NCBI GenBank assembly: GCA_021464245.1
Contig: JADCRB010000162.1
Span: forward strand, 283,476 to 347,475
DNA from: Carallia brachiata
Lineage: Eukaryota; Streptophyta; Magnoliopsida; Malpighiales; Rhizophoraceae
Direction: 5' to 3'
Length of the DNA stretch: 64,000 nt
Part shown: one piece after another, positions 14,501-27,333 of the stretch
Numbering within the stretch: the first letter of the stretch is position 1
Layout: the number at the start of each line of letters is the position of its first letter
Position numbers and translations under genes: made by a program
Notes under the pieces: generated by a model
What the model was told of the DNA's origin: nothing
Database searches by the model: none
Seen by the model: only the letters and a program-made list of their open reading frames with translations

Positions 14501-15732
14501 GCCTGTAAATTATACTTTGCAATAAAAAAGGCACTACAATGCAAACTAATGCACAAAATTCTCACATAAATAAAGTTTGGACAAGTGTTGATATATGCAG
14601 CATTTCCTTTAATTTTTAGATAAATAAGCCATTTTTAAAATTCAAATTCGTGACCTTCAAATACTAATAAAATAATTTAACTTCATAAATAATACTTCAC
14701 AATAGATGTATAAATTTAGTTGCTTTGGTTAGTTTGGTGGCGCGTTTCCCCAACTGACAGATTTGAAATTCCAATTCCAGGATTACCTCACCATCCCCTC
14801 TCATTCTGTTGGGCTATGCTTCTTAATTTGGATCAAAAATAATACTTTGCAATGCTGCATGTTCAAGAAAAACAAAAAAAAAAGAAGAAAAGAACAAAGA
14901 AAACATTTAAAATTCTTTACTCATGACAACTAAAATTTGGTTTGTAGATTTCGAAATGGGTGATGCTATTTACACGCAAGAATGACTTAATACACGCAAA
15001 TAAAATCTATCAAGACAAAAGGTAATGGATTAAGTTTGGGTGTATGGAGTCATTTCCATAGCGTAAATAGCTTCATCCTTTGGAAATTTGAAGAGACTTT
15101 CATTTATCATCACTTTCATATCATCCTTAATCCGGTGGCCCCTTGACAACGTCTCCGAGGACTCCAAACCATGCACCACATAGTGGGGATAAACCACTTG
15201 AATCCAAAAATAGATAAAGCTTCGCATTAAGGGCATTAATGGAGGTATATATCTTTCATTTTTGGAGGCCAAGAATGATGCAAGTGAACTTCATTGTCTT
15301 CCAGTAGATGGACAAATGGGGGACCTCTACGTAAGATGACATTTTGTTTTGTTCTAGGTAAGGATCAAAACGGGGGTTAAGAAAGTCGAAAATAGCCATT
15401 TGAATTCGATTACGGATCTGAAAGGTTTAACAAAGTTATCTCAAGTAGTTGTGCTACAAGTCTAAGACAGAAATGCCACATTTTTTGATTTTATCAAAAT
15501 GGACATAAAATCAAGATGAGGTGGATAAAATGAGGATGACATGTGGATACATACATGGATCAAATGTACTGAAAGTGAATATTTTATTTGTTTTAATAAG
15601 TGGGTACATGGCTAGATCGTTGCTGTTTTTGACAAGTTTTAGTCCAAAAAAAAATGGAAAAAGGATCATCATTTGACTGTACCTCGTTAATCAAATGGAC
15701 CTGTTAAGATCTTTGTGGAATGAAGACAATTT
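11536..15732. other. Intergenic, no gene seen
   Basis: Less AT-biased at 11640-12620 than the surroundings, but no splice-consistent coding chain was found. A tRNA-like A/B-box pair lies at about 12368-12422 and is listed separately. A T run at 13001-13015, followed by sequence unlike its flank, may be another retroposon end. GA repeats sit near 14090-14101. Confidence 0.45.
12340..12430 (+). mobile_element. Possible SINE head (A/B boxes)
   Basis: TAGTGGGAGTGG (about 12367) followed some 40 bases later by GGGTTCGAATGCC (about 12410) matches the spacing and B-box core of a tRNA-type pol III promoter. The segment does not fold into a convincing tRNA, so a SINE relic is more likely than a tRNA gene. 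No second copy was found in the window. Confidence 0.35.
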
Positions 15733-16315
15733 TACCTTTTTTTTTTTTTTTTAATGGCTAAAGAGAATCAAATAACAAGAAAAATAGTAAATATGCAAAA
15801 ATAAACTAACAAACAGCCTCTCTTTGCAAAAGAGCCATACCAATCAAGTCGGCAAAGATAAACTTCTGGAGAGCTGGTAGAGAGAACTCCCAAGCCTGAA
15901 GAGGTGAAACTGATATGACACTAAAATTGGCCATAAAGTTTACACAAAAATTCCCTTTTCAGAACATATATTGAAGCTAACAGTTCCAAAACTGATTCAA
16001 CAAGATTAAACATACAGTAATAATAAGTCTGTGAAAATCAAACTCTCATTTTTTCACAGCAATTTTTTGCAAAACAAGCATTGCATCAGATTCTATAATA
16101 ATATTCCGAAAGCCTCTCTTCCAAGTCAATTTCAAAGCTATGTAAATGGCTTTAAGCTCAGCTCCTACAGCCAAGGACACGCGGCCAAAACTAGAGAAAC
16201 TAAAGAGAAAATTACCATATTTATCCCTCGCCAACCCACCAAAACTAGTTAACTCGGAGCACCTTTCGCACAACCATTCACATTCAATTTAATTTGGTTG
16301 GCGTTGGGAGCGAGC
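15733..16315 (-). pseudogene. LINE 3' end with RNase H-like domain, degenerate
   Basis: On the minus strand the order is IKLNVNGCAKG, then GGLARDKYGNFLFSFSS, AELKAIYIALKLTWKRGFRN, IIIESDA, NFCVNFMANFSV and a terminal LPALQKFIFADLIGM. This is the RNase H-like domain of plant non-LTR retrotransposons. The first segment and the middle lie in different frames, there is a stop after KIAVKK, and the first catalytic Asp (family NVDG) is Asn. The T run at about 15737-15752 is the inserted element's poly(A) tail read from the other strand. It is a 5'-truncated, dead copy, distinct from the one at 8674-9030. Confidence 0.8.
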
Positions 16316-18700
16316 ATAAACAAATTTAAAATAAGAACCAGAAACATAAGATCCTAATGAGAGCTTTGTTGGGTACGTAGCCGCCGTCGGAATCGTACTA
16401 ATTTCCTAATCGATGTTGCATCTTCTTACAACACCGCATGTTGCACAGAAATCTTGAGCTTAGAAGAATGGAATCTTGGAGATTGTATAATTAATCTGTA
16501 ATCCACAGATGAACAAACGATCTGATTTCAGTAACTCTATTGACTTCAATTAAGGTATATAGTGCGTAAGAAACTAGTCAATTAGTGTTTAATTTTTATT
16601 TTCCGTATGAAACATTTTTTTAACGTTACAATAATGCAAACGTTAATCAGGATGAAATGATTAATATGCTTGTATGTGGTCCAATCCGTAATTTTTGCAA
16701 GAGAGGGTGATGTTGGTAAATTGGTTTTTTTTTTTTTTTAACAACATTAACAATTTTATTCATAGCATCTCTAAGTATACTCAACAAAACATCTGATCAC
16801 AATAAAACTCCTGCCGCAAATCCTTAATCTAAAAACCTTTTTCAGACCATCCCTAAGAACAACACCATTTTGCTACACCTCTCCATGTTTCTAACCTTCA
16901 ATTCCATATTCATTGCCACCCCATTTTTGAGATCGACTTTCCTCACTTGCGACTTGCTAGAAATATCCTTAACCTTTGTATCTTCCTTGTTCATCGTAGA
17001 ACTTTCGTCGGACGCACAAATTATCTGTTGGTAATTTGTGCTTCATTTGTTTGCACGACAATTGAAGGAGGATACAAATTATCTGTTGCTACATTGTGCT
17101 TTCTCTATGCGTAATTGGACATGTTCTCTTCAGTTTCGAATATGTACGTTTTACTTTTCTTCTTGTAATGGGAATTACGGAGATTATTATTAGTTGCTTG
17201 AACAATTTTTTTTTTTTTTTGGGTGAATTGCTTGAATGGATGTTGTTCTTCTTGCAATGTGCGGTAGTGTGAAAATTGGACCTAGTGACAATCTTTTTTT
17301 TTTTTTTTTTTCTTTTTGTAATCCGTTGTATTTGTTTAGTGTCAATAACGTAAAAGTAACTTATCGGGAAAAGCCCATGTATTTGTTTAGTGTAACAAAA
17401 TTTTTGACTTTCTTTGATCAGATTTTTAAGCCCAGATTTTGAATTGAACAAGAGAGTTGATTGTCCGGGCTAGTTTTAGGAGAGTTGCAATTTTGGTCTG
17501 CAATACTATGTATGTCTTTTGCGCTGGGAGGCCTCTTTTTTGGAGGTGCTTTAGATAAATTTGTGCCGTTTGAGGCCAGATGGACGGATGTCCAACACTT
17601 TTTAGTAAGATTGTTGTGACACTATCTTCAATTTTTTATTTTATGTAAATTAAAAAATAATAATAATAAATTTGTGCAGTTCAAACAAAAAGGACTAACG
17701 TTACTCACAAGAAATGATTTCGTTATGGTATGATTCAAATTAAATCTATGAAGACATTCATGATTCTACGATAAAAGGTTCATATTTAGTGGAAAATTAA
17801 TATTTAAAAAATATATAAATTAATGTTAGGATCAAGTAGTTACCATCCCGTCAAATAGTTTCCATTGGTAGCAAAGATGAAATCTTTAGAAAAAAAATAT
17901 TTCATTTAACTTTATAGTGTCACAAATATAAAATAACTAACTCAAAATTTTCTTTATTTTTTGATATTTCTTAAAGTAATCAACCAGAATTTCTAAAAAC
18001 TATTTGTTCTCACTTGTACTGCCTATCTTACACTTATATAGTCATGTTCTTTTTTTGTCAATTAAAAAATCTATTAGATTGCTAACTATACAATATAGAT
18101 ATCCTTTTTTATTCTTATAAATTTTATACTCTCTATTTTTAAAATTAGAATCCAAGACATCAATAATTGATATCTAAATTTTAACCACTTGACATGTCTG
18201 TTGAGAGACTGAAACGATGCAATTATATTTTCTTAAACCATATAGCGAACCCGAGTGTTATGGTCAATATGTGACTTAGACTAGATCATAACTAATTCTT
18301 ATGCTCAAAAATCAACTTACCTAACCATCATTTGCTCCAAAAAAATTAATGTTTTTGCGATAATCTCAGTTGAATAAAATCGGCTACCAATTATATCGTA
18401 ATTATAATTTATCATGTGAAAATTTTATGTGATAGACGAAAGCAAATAGTGGGTGTTGGGAACATGTACTTTGGGACAAAAATAGCGGTCAACATCCACT
18501 CCTCCAATGCGATTTAATCTAATTGTTGGATCATATGCGTATGTTTTATTTCTATTATCATGAGATTAATTTGACTGTAACTATACAATATGGATAAATC
18601 TACGTATTCTTATTTTGACTGTAACTATAAAATATAAATAAATTTTTGTATTCTCATAAATCTCATACATTTTCTTATAATTAAATATAAATATTTTTTT
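16316..18700. other. Intergenic upstream of NCED, no gene seen
   Basis: AT-rich, with T runs at about 16726-16739, 17205-17220 and 17292-17310. The phrase AACTATACAATAT recurs near 18087 and 18571, with a related AACTATAAAATAT near 18622, giving short partial duplications in the distal NCED upstream region. No coding sequence is recognisable. Confidence 0.45.
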
Positions 18701-18770
18701 TGACACAAAATATTTTAAAAATAAAATGTTAAATTTTTAATTAAGAGAATATTTTCCTAATTACTATGTG

Positions 18771-18859
18771 TACGTGTCGATGGTAGTGAACGTGTGGGGC
18801 ACTTGATGTTGACCAAAAAAATTTTCGTGGTCGCAGAGGATGTAGAATGTGCCACGTGG
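18771..18859 (+). promoter_or_regulatory. ABRE/G-box cluster upstream of NCED
   Basis: Three ACGT-core elements lie within 90 bases: TACGTGTC at 18771-18778, AACGTGTG at 18789-18796 and the palindrome CCACGTGG at 18852-18859. A W-box-like TTGACC sits between them near 18808. ACGT-core ABREs are bound by bZIP factors of the ABF/ABI5 type. The cluster is about 0.7 kb upstream of the putative TATA box, separated by a very AT-rich block (about 19105-19275). Function is inferred from motifs only. Confidence 0.55.
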
Positions 18860-19486
18860 GTTGGGCCTTTGCCTTGGTCCATGCCTAACAAGAGGCAAGA
18901 ACGCGGAGTTAGATCATACAAACAAAAACAAAAAGTTTTCCAACAGGCCAAACCAACCTACCAATAGCCAAGGGGAACTGCAGTAGTGGATCATACACTT
19001 ATACTCTCGTACCCACCTTTTTCTTGACTCATCAACTCACATTTCCATTGGTCCCTAATTTACGTCCCTCCTCCAATTAGTGTCTTCCAACTAAAACTCA
19101 TTTTTCCACTTAAAAAATATTAAATTACAACATTTAGATAATAACAAAAAATAATATAAATAATTTAATAATTAAAATTTAAAAAATAATATATAAATTA
19201 TTAAATATTAATAAATAAAATATATATTTATTTTTTAATTATATAAAATTAAGTTTCATAATAAAATTTATCTTACATTTCGCTCTCTATAGCCTTTATC
19301 TCTCTTTCTCTCTCTCTCACGTCAAAAGCTTTTGTATTTGGATGGCCCACCAGGACACATAACCCTTTTTTTTTTTTATTTGTATAATAATAAACTTTGA
19401 AGTTTTCTGATGATTTTTTTTTTTGATGAATATTTTTTTGGGTCTTTTGTAATGTAAATACCTACAAGTGCCTTTCCATGAGTCCA

Positions 19487-19494
19487 CCACGTGG
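19487..19494 (+). promoter_or_regulatory. Proximal G-box of the NCED promoter
   Basis: A perfect CCACGTGG palindrome about 72 bases upstream of the TATA-like element. The position and perfect core suggest a bZIP or bHLH binding site in the proximal promoter. Confidence 0.6.
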
Positions 19495-19565
19495 TTCTTC
19501 CCTTTGTATACAAACAAAACACCCACTCCCTCCCTTGCCTTCACCACCCTCTCCCCCCACAACTC

Positions 19566-19573
19566 TATTTATA
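19566..19573 (+). promoter_or_regulatory. TATA box of NCED
   Basis: TATTTATA lies in a C/T-rich context 162 bases before the chosen ATG. It is followed by CT-rich sequence typical of a plant 5' leader. The reading frame open upstream of the ATG runs back through this element, so the longer frame is probably not translated at its far 5' end. Confidence 0.6.
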
Positions 19574-19734
19574 CCCCATTTTCTCTCCCATTTCTCTCCC
19601 AATTCTCATCTCTCTCTCCCTCTTCCTCACCTCACTCTCTCAAACTCAAAGCAGAAAACTCTGAGCTTCTCCAAAGCTCTGACAAAAACCCACAAAACCA
19701 AAAAAAAAAACACCACAATTTCACAGTTACCACC

Positions 19735-21549
19735 ATGGCAGCATCAAGTGGAGCTCCCAACTCTAGTTGGGCCAGGACCCAAATTTTACGCCCTATCTCT
19801 TCTTCCTCTTCTTCAGTAGTGGAATTGGGCTCTTTGAGCTTCACCAAGGAAAGGAGGAGGCCCAACAGTAAAAAGGCTGAAATTCACTGCGCTCTACGAA
19901 CACCATCAGTCCTCCATTTCCCTAAACAACAGCCTTGCCAAACCCCAGTAATTCCCACAGAAGAAGCCTCCGCGGTAACAGTAAAACCACCGCCGCCCCA
20001 GTGGAACCTTCTGCAAAGAGCGGCGGCAGTGGCCTTGGACATGGTCGAAGGCGCGTTGGTCTCACGAGAGCGTCAGCACCCACTTCCTAAAACCGCCGAC
20101 CCGCGTGTCCAAATCGCCGGAAACTTCGCTCCAGTGCCTGAACAGCCCGTCCGGCGTTCACTCCCGGTCACCGGAAAAATCCCCGATTGCATTGATGGCG
20201 TGTATTGCAGAAACGGTGCCAACCCGCTGTTCGAGCCCGTCGCCGGCCACCACTTATTCGATGGAGACGGCATGGTCCACGCTGTGACAATCGAAAACGG
20301 CGAGGCTAGCTACGCCTGCCGGTTCACCGACACAGAGAGGCTAAAGCAAGAGAGAATTTTAGGCCGACCGGTGTTTCCGAAAGCAATTGGCGAGCTCCAC
20401 GGCCATTCCGGCATAGCAAGACTGCTCCTTTTCTATGCAAGAGGCTTGTGCGGGCTGATCGATCACACCGAAGGCACCGGCGTGGCCAACGCCGGCCTAG
20501 TCTACTTCAATGACCGGCTTCTGGCCATGTCCGAAGACGATCTTCCTTACCATGTCCGAATCACTCCTTCCGGCGATCTTCAAACTGCTGAAAGATACAA
20601 TTTCAATGGCCAGCTCACTCACACAATGATTGCTCACCCAAAGATCGATCCTTTTTCTAATGAGCTGTTCGCTCTTAGCTACGATGTTGTCCGAAAGCCT
20701 TACCTCAAGTACTTCCGGTTCCTACCCAATGGGGAAAAATTGCCCGACGTCGATATTCCTCTTCCGGTGCCGACCATGATGCACGATTTCGCGATCACCG
20801 AGAATTTCGTGGTGGTTCCAGACCAGCAAGTTGTGTTCAAACTTCAAGAAATGATAACTGGAGGCTCTCCTGTAATCTATGACAAGAACAAGAAGTCCCG
20901 GTTTGGAATTCTTGTAAAAAATGCCAGTGATGCTAAAAACATTATCTGGGTCGAGTCGCCGGACACTTTCTGCTTCCACTTGTGGAACGCATGGGAAGAG
21001 CCGGAATCCGACGAGGTGGTGGTGATTGGATCGTGCATGACTCCGCCGGATTCCATTTTCAACGAATGCGACGAGAGCTTAAAGAGTGTGCTATCAGAAA
21101 TCAGGCTCAATCTCAAAACAGGTAAGTCCACTCGCCGTCCTATAATCCGCGAAGAAATTGATCAAGTGAACTTGGAAGCCGGAATGGTGAACAGGAACCT
21201 GCTAGGAAGAAAGACCCAATACGCATATCTAGCCATTGCAGAGCCCTGGCCTAAAGTTTCTGGCTTTGCCAAAGTGGACCTTTTCACTGGACAGGTTAAA
21301 AAATACACATATGGGGATCAAAAGTATGGAGGTGAGCCATTTTTCTTGCCAAGGGATCCTCATCATCATGCTGAAGATGATGGGTACATTCTTGCTTTCG
21401 TCCACGACGAGAAGGCTTCGAAATCAGAGCTCCAAATTGTGAATGCCATGAATTTACAGTTGGAGGCCACGGTAAGGTTACCTTCAAGAGTGCCATATGG
21501 TTTTCATGGCACTTTCATAGACTCGAAATCCTTGGCAACTCAAGCATAA
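19735..21549 (+). CDS. NCED: 9-cis-epoxycarotenoid dioxygenase, plastid (NCED)
   Basis: Cleaves 9-cis-violaxanthin or 9'-cis-neoxanthin at the 11,12 bond to give xanthoxin, the committed step of abscisic acid synthesis. The frame encodes 604 residues in a single exon, the usual size and structure for plant NCEDs. The ATG lies in the strong context ACCATGG. The first 60 or so residues are Ser/Thr/Arg-rich, as in a plastid transit peptide. Residues 90-108 form an amphipathic helix like the membrane-associating one of maize VP14. The four iron-binding histidines are at H301 (MIAHPK), H350 (MMHDFA), H415 (CFHLWNAW) and H591 (YGFHGTF). Motifs [22 protein letters not shown] and EAGMVNRN support NCED rather than CCD1 or CCD7/8. 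The frame is intact. The upstream ABREs suggest stress or ABA responsiveness. I cannot assign the exact paralogue number. Confidence 0.97.
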   Translation: MAASSGAPNSSWARTQILRPISSSSSSVVELGSLSFTKERRRPNSKKAEIHCALRTPSVLHFPKQQPCQTPVIPTEEASAVTVKPPPPQWNLLQRAAAVALDMVEGALVSRERQHPLPKTADPRVQIAGNFAPVPEQPVRRSLPVTGKIPDCIDGVYCRNGANPLFEPVAGHHLFDGDGMVHAVTIENGEASYACRFTDTERLKQERILGRPVFPKAIGELHGHSGIARLLLFYARGLCGLIDHTEGTGVANAGLVYFNDRLLAMSEDDLPYHVRITPSGDLQTAERYNFNGQLTHTMIAHPKIDPFSNELFALSYDVVRKPYLKYFRFLPNGEKLPDVDIPLPVPTMMHDFAITENFVVVPDQQVVFKLQEMITGGSPVIYDKNKKSRFGILVKNASDAKNIIWVESPDTFCFHLWNAWEEPESDEVVVIGSCMTPPDSIFNECDESLKSVLSEIRLNLKTGKSTRRPIIREEIDQVNLEAGMVNRNLLGRKTQYAYLAIAEPWPKVSGFAKVDLFTGQVKKYTYGDQKYGGEPFFLPRDPHHHAEDDGYILAFVHDEKASKSELQIVNAMNLQLEATVRLPSRVPYGFHGTFIDSKSLATQA

Positions 21550-21840
21550 TGGCACGTTATAGTTGTAAGTTTAGAGTGTGAAAAATGAAATTTTACTGCA
21601 GAAATTAGGAGATTTTACCTGAGGGATTGCTTTGTAGCTTGAACAAATCCCCGGAATCTCCTAAAAATTACAAACTACAACACCCTTTTGTTTTATGTTT
21701 TTTCTGTTTTTTTTTTTCAGTTTTTGTTTGTTCTTTTCAAGTATAATTGAGTATCAGGAACCAGCTTGTAGCTATTGGACGGTAGATAGATTCTAGCTCA
21801 GCTGGTTCTTTGTGTTGTGATACGTGTGATTATAAAAGTT
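21550..21840 (+). other. Probable NCED 3' untranslated region
   Basis: Follows the TAA stop directly and is U-rich in the transcript sense (a T run near 21709-21718). No perfect AATAAA signal was seen, so the cleavage site is not fixed. Confidence 0.4.
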
Positions 21841-24800
21841 AGTACTTGTTAATCTTATTTTATTTTCAGTAAGTAAAATTAATTTATAATTTAATATTAT
21901 TTAAATATTATTTTTAATTTTTTATTTAAATAAATTTGATTTATTTTATAGTGTAAAATTATGAGTAAGTTATAATCATTTAAAAAAAATTAAAATAAAA
22001 ATTTCTATAAAATTCACTTTTTAATAATAAATATTTATGTCCTTACGTTAAAGTTCCATATTTCCTTTTGCTAAAATCTTAGTTGTAGTAGCTTGAGCTT
22101 ATTTGTTGACACCAACTTACTAAATAAAAAAAAAAAAAATGTGTTTCAATTTAATTTCATATTAGGTGTCCTTAGACCATGAAGCCTGCATTAATTAACA
22201 GGCACATTACACATTATTTAATTTCTTTGATAGTATTACTAATAAAAGCTTATTGAAATTGTATATATTGATAAGTATATATGTTCATTTCATCTGATCC
22301 CTTAAAACATATATATTCAAAAGCTTGGAACATGCATCTGATTGCTTAAGATACATATATATTTTTCTCGTTCATGGGATTTGTTTTTGAACTCTAGTTA
22401 TTGAAATTACGAGACCCATGACTCTACCAAAAAGCCATACAACGGAACATATTTTAGTTAAGAGACGTGAACTTTCTTTGTGGATTCTTGATGAAAAAGA
22501 AATCAAAATTCGATTGTAAAAAAAGAGTTTGCCCCTTATCACAAAATAATTTATATGCATTTATGAGAACATGTGAAAATTATTGGAGGTAATAATCTAG
22601 TAGTAATTTGGTATATTACTTTCAACATTAATTTAAGTTTTAATTACTGCGTTGTCGCTCTCCCATAATTGGGATATTCAGTGTGAGCACGACGTATATA
22701 TTTAAAAATCATTAATACCATCATCGGGCTCAGGTGTCCGCTTTAAGTTTAATAATATTTCTGTAATAAGTTCTCATTATAAGAGATATTGAATAAGAAT
22801 ACTAATGATTTAAAAATTCGTCTCAATCTACAAATCTAATGACCATCGTAACCACAATAAATTTTTTGTTATTAAAAAAAAATACGTGAAAGTAATTAAT
22901 AGCTTTAATCATCTACACGGTCTTTGCTCACTTTAAATTTTCAAAACAAACTAGACTAATTAGACATAATTATTTAACAAATTTTTATGAGGATCCTAGT
23001 ACTCAATCAGGTTTAATTACAAATGCAAAATTCTTGGAGGAAGGTTCAAAATTTAAACTCGACCACCCTAAAATTCCCACCAAACATGAGCATTAATTTG
23101 AATAAACCATAAATAAATAAAGAAATATATCATTATATCTTAGTTACTGCAAAAGCTTGTCTATAACTAACAATTTCCCATATAATACAGTGATTTGCTC
23201 ATTTTTTTCGGATAGATTTGTTGCCACTGTGGTAAAACACAAATTCCTTCTTTTCCCATTTACAAAAAGAATAATGCTAAATGTCCTAAGAAATCTTCCC
23301 CGCACGTTACGAGTTTTGATTTTTCTTTGGTAGGGTGTTGGAGTCCAACCAAATTAGGCTTTCTATTTTAGTTATTATACACGTTAAAATAAAAAAACAG
23401 GACAAGTCGACTAAAATATTTTCATATTGTGTAGCATTACTCTTACAAAAATAGTCCAGTAAATTGTAGCTCAATGCTATTGGAATTATATTTAAAAATG
23501 AAAGTTATAAGTTTAATTTTCAATCAGAGATAACTAACAAAAACAAAAAGGTACAAATTAGCGACATCAATTTTGGAAATAAATGGGCGGTGCTTGCATG
23601 TTATACTGTCGCTTTCAGTTCCCACATGAAATTTTTGAACGTTTGCACTCAAATTGTCCTGTGGGCAGATTTCTAGTCCACATTTGTTTGTTCAGTCTTA
23701 AATTTGCGGCTTTTTTCTTATTTTATTTTATGCCTTGTGGCACAAAATTCATTAGATCAATATTTCCAATAAAATTGGTCTATTCTTGCAAGGCCGATTC
23801 TAGATGTTGTTTGCATTCCTCTGGGGAACATTAAAAAAATTAAATTAAGTTTATTCAAAATTTCTCGATCTTTTTCTTTGATAAGTAGATAATTATTTCT
23901 TGAATATTGGGATTTGGGAGTTCTATTGTTGAAATTTTGATAATCCTAAATTTTTGAAAAAAAAAAAAACAATTCACTAAGTTATATAAAGGGGAATTGG
24001 ACAGAACTAAAAAATATCACCTCCAAATTAAATTTTCTTTTTTTGTTCATCAAAATATATGGATGGCGTGCACTATTACTTGGTTAAGAAATATTGTCTC
24101 TTTTGAAATTCAGAGGGATCTTTGTGCATTGTTTTTTGCGGGAACCAAAATTTAAAGAACTTTGGGAGCATGGCTGTTGTAGATTTAGATGTACTAATCT
24201 TATATGCAATCACGATCAATTTTAGAGTCGATTTCAATACTAACAAATTAGAGTTTGTTTGGTTACTTACAAACTTAATGAAGAGTCATGTCATCATCAA
24301 ACAAAGTTGGTGGGATTTGTTCAAATTAATTCATCTTTTCATGATATTTTTTCCTCGCAATATGATCGACCAACTTGGAAAGCAATGTGGGAATTTGACT
24401 CCAACACCGCGAATTGGTTATTTTATTCAAGATATTCAACCATCGAAATCATTTATCTTGGAGGGGTCAAAACCTCGCCTTTGGCCTACGTATTGAAAAA
24501 TAAATAAATAAATAAAATTTGCAACTATTCTTATACATGCTTGTCAACGTCGGATTGAATTTAAACATGTGGATCTTTTCTTTTCTTTTTTTTTTTTTTT
24601 AACGTTTTTCATACCTGCTTTTTGTTTTTTTTTAATTGTTGGCACTTGAAACGAAAAAAATAGAAAAAAAATATATATAATGAATATTTTTGAGATGACA
24701 ATAATTAATTAATTATATTTGATTTAGTTATATGATTTAATTTTTTTTATTTACGAAAAATGGAGTTTTAATTATATATTTCCAAATAATAACTAGGGTC

Positions 24801-26439
24801 GGCTACGTTGAATGGCGGCAAAATCAGTAGTTTTGCTTTTTTTTCTTAAAAAAATCTTCTAGAAAAAGGCACAAAATTTGGAAATACCGACCAAGGAAGA
24901 TTCCGTCCAATCAAAATGCAGTCAAACTATCAATACCCCAATTGCCCTGTGTCGGTTATGAAAAGGCCTCTGATTATGAAAGAATCCTGATTACAAAGAT
25001 TTAAATGCGGATTACTTTTTATTTAATTGCAATAGACTATCACTTGAATTGATAATTTAATAATAATTTAATATATTTTTTTAACAAAGACTTCGATTCT
25101 AATCTTTACATTGTCACTTCCTAAATAAAAAAAATTTATACAGAGGTACAATTGTAAATTCACAAGATGTTAACACTATAATTGGGTGTGAGTAAGATCC
25201 GTTTGACTTAACGATACTTAAATAGTAGATCTACTCTTTAAAAGTGGTTAAATAAAATACGACAAATAAGAATTACTTTAATCTTAATTTATAATTCTAA
25301 TTAATGGATGTATCTAAAATAATTTTTTTTATAGTTTAAAAAAATTTATTTATTATTTTGTGCGTTTGATCAGAAAAGTTATAATTGATTATTATGTTCA
25401 TATATTTATGACGAGCTCATGTGCAGCCATACTATTGGTGTATAAGGAATCTCACTGGACTTAGAATATCTCGTTTGTATAAATCACAATTTTTTTTTTA
25501 AAGACTAAAATTTAACATTTTTAAGTAAAAATTTAAATTTTTAAACACATAAATAGACCGTTAAAGAAGAATTTAAGAAATGAGAAATTTTTTGTGATCT
25601 AAAGTTAAATAAATAAGATCAAAGTGATGTAAATTTTTAAATAATTAAATTTTAAAAATTTTAAAAAATAAATTATTAAAAATTATTTGATGGATTGCTT
25701 ATTTGTTTATACCTTTTAAACTTATAGTAAAGCAATCATGCTCAAAACGAAAAATCCTCGGCAATCCCGTAGTATGAGAAACCGATGGCTTTCCTGTTTC
25801 TAACTATGTCGTTGTCACCAGCAGGATGACAATTCAAATAAAATACCGAACTGTACCCCCCAAAAAAATCAACTTTACACCAATATATCATAGAATTTTA
25901 ATGTTAAAAATGATTTTTGACACTTTATAAGTACGTTAACATCAAGAATATAGTAATACCATAAATTTTTATAATTGACGTAGTTGAATAATTGTTACTG
26001 TAATAGTAAATTCTCTACTGTACAAAAATTGAAACCTAGTAATATTCATATATTATATCATAAAATAGCACTGATAAAATAAATATTAGCAAAATATGAG
26101 TACAATTATTATCAACAATATAGTAATAACATAAAATTTGAAAATATATAGTAGTTATAAAAATTAGAAAATAAGGGTTGTATCGCTGCTACTCTCTTAA
26201 TCATAAAAATCGGTGACCAACTAAATTAAAGATAATTATAATGATTTTAGTTGTACTTCTCTAAACACTCTAAACACATGTTGCATGTACCATAACAAAC
26301 AAATCTTAAATTTTTCACTTGTGTAAATATGTAGGGTTCTACTATACTTCTTTATCATGGTTAGCACCAAACATAATCATAATTTATTAGATGATGTTTA
26401 ATAATTTATTAAAATTTTTTAATTTTAATAATCTAACAA
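21841..26439. other. Intergenic, no gene seen
   Basis: AT-rich desert. Open frames at 23583-23834 and 24122-24507 lack recognisable domains. The AT-rich block at 21872-22018 is repeated near 51605-51750 (listed separately). Confidence 0.5.
21872..22018 (+). repeat. Dispersed AT-rich repeat, copy 1
   Basis: Aligns in the same orientation with 51605-51750. Shared blocks include AGTAAAATTAA, TTTTTTATTTAAATAAA, GTAAAATTAT/ATAAAATTAT and TCATTTAAAAAAAA, in the same order with small indels. It may be a MITE or LTR fragment; the class was not identified. Confidence 0.6.
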
Positions 26440-26945
26440 TATATATTAATTATTAACATTACCGTAATTTAATTCTACTTAATAAAAATCCACCAAATAT
26501 TTTGGCAAATGTATATTGCATTTTCAATAACAAACAAATAGGACCATAATTTGGCAACCTTCGCCAGTGGCAGGACATCACAAAACAGAAAGATGGACAG
26601 CCAGTCAAATCTCAGTTCCAATCAGAAACAAGTGGCAGTTGACGCCCTGTTGCCGCCACTGGCGATGGTGACCAAATATTTTGGCAACAATACATATTAA
26701 TTATTAATGTTATCGTAATTTAATTCCACTTAACAAAAATCCACCAAATATTTTTGATAAAGAGTACATTTTGCATTTTTTATAACAAACACATAGGACC
26801 ATAATTTGGTAACCTTCGTTAGTGGCAGGACATCACAAAACAGAAAGATGGACAGCCAGTCAAATCGCATTTTTAATTTTAGAAACAAGTGGCAGTTGAT
26901 GCCCTGCTGCCGCCAATGGCAATGGTGATTTGCCCTCGTCAAATT
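26440..26945. repeat. Tandem duplication, period about 251-255 bp
   Basis: Two diverged adjacent copies share CGTAATTTAATTC, AAAATCCACCAAATATTTT, AGGACCATAATTTGG, GTGGCAGGACATCACAAAAC, AGAAAGATGGACAGCCAGTC and AAACAAGTGGCAGTTGA. Anchors are offset by 251 (26463/26714) to 255 (26541/26796). The second copy has extra bases near TTTTTAATTTTAG. No function is recognised. Confidence 0.9.
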
Positions 26946-27333
26946 GCATCAATAATTGGTGGTCGCATTGCCGTCAGTTAGTCCACGACTAGTCAGATCA
27001 TTTGCTCAGGTGAACCAAAAACCTTTTGACAAAAAATATACGATAACGACAACAATTTTGTTGTCACAAGTAAACGTAAAATAATTGCATACAATATATA
27101 AAAAAATTCTGTGATTTTATACAACTTTATTATATATTTTTTTTATATTATATAAGATATTATTTATATATTATAAAATATTTTATATGTAATACAAAAC
27201 TATCCCACTTTACTTTATATTCAAAGAAAAAATCTGTCTAAACTTTTTCTAAAGATAAAGAAGCATGCAAACTTAAAAAATACGAACATAAATCTAATAA
27301 ATAGTTGTTCAAAAGTGAAGTTCGTAATCTTAG
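26946..27333. other. Intergenic, no gene seen
   Basis: AT-rich sequence between the tandem duplication and the second transposon-like element; nothing recognisable. Confidence 0.5.

Noticed and set aside
14720..14800. Further SINE head with weak A and B boxes
   Set aside because: Boxes match poorly and no A tail or second copy was found.
15030..15272. 80-residue minus-strand frame
   Set aside because: Not AT-driven, but no family recognised in any frame and no neighbouring exons; insufficient support.
17089..17451. 120-residue minus-strand frame
   Set aside because: Lysine-rich because it reads through T runs on the plus strand; composition artefact.
19468..19734. Upstream in-frame extension of NCED (89 residues)
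   Set aside because: It begins upstream of the TATA box, has low-complexity Ser/Pro content, and the ATG at 19735 has a strong context and gives the family's usual length.
24122..24507. Two overlapping plus-strand frames
   Set aside because: No recognisable domain, no splice support, and ending in an AAATAAATAAATAAA run typical of chance frames.
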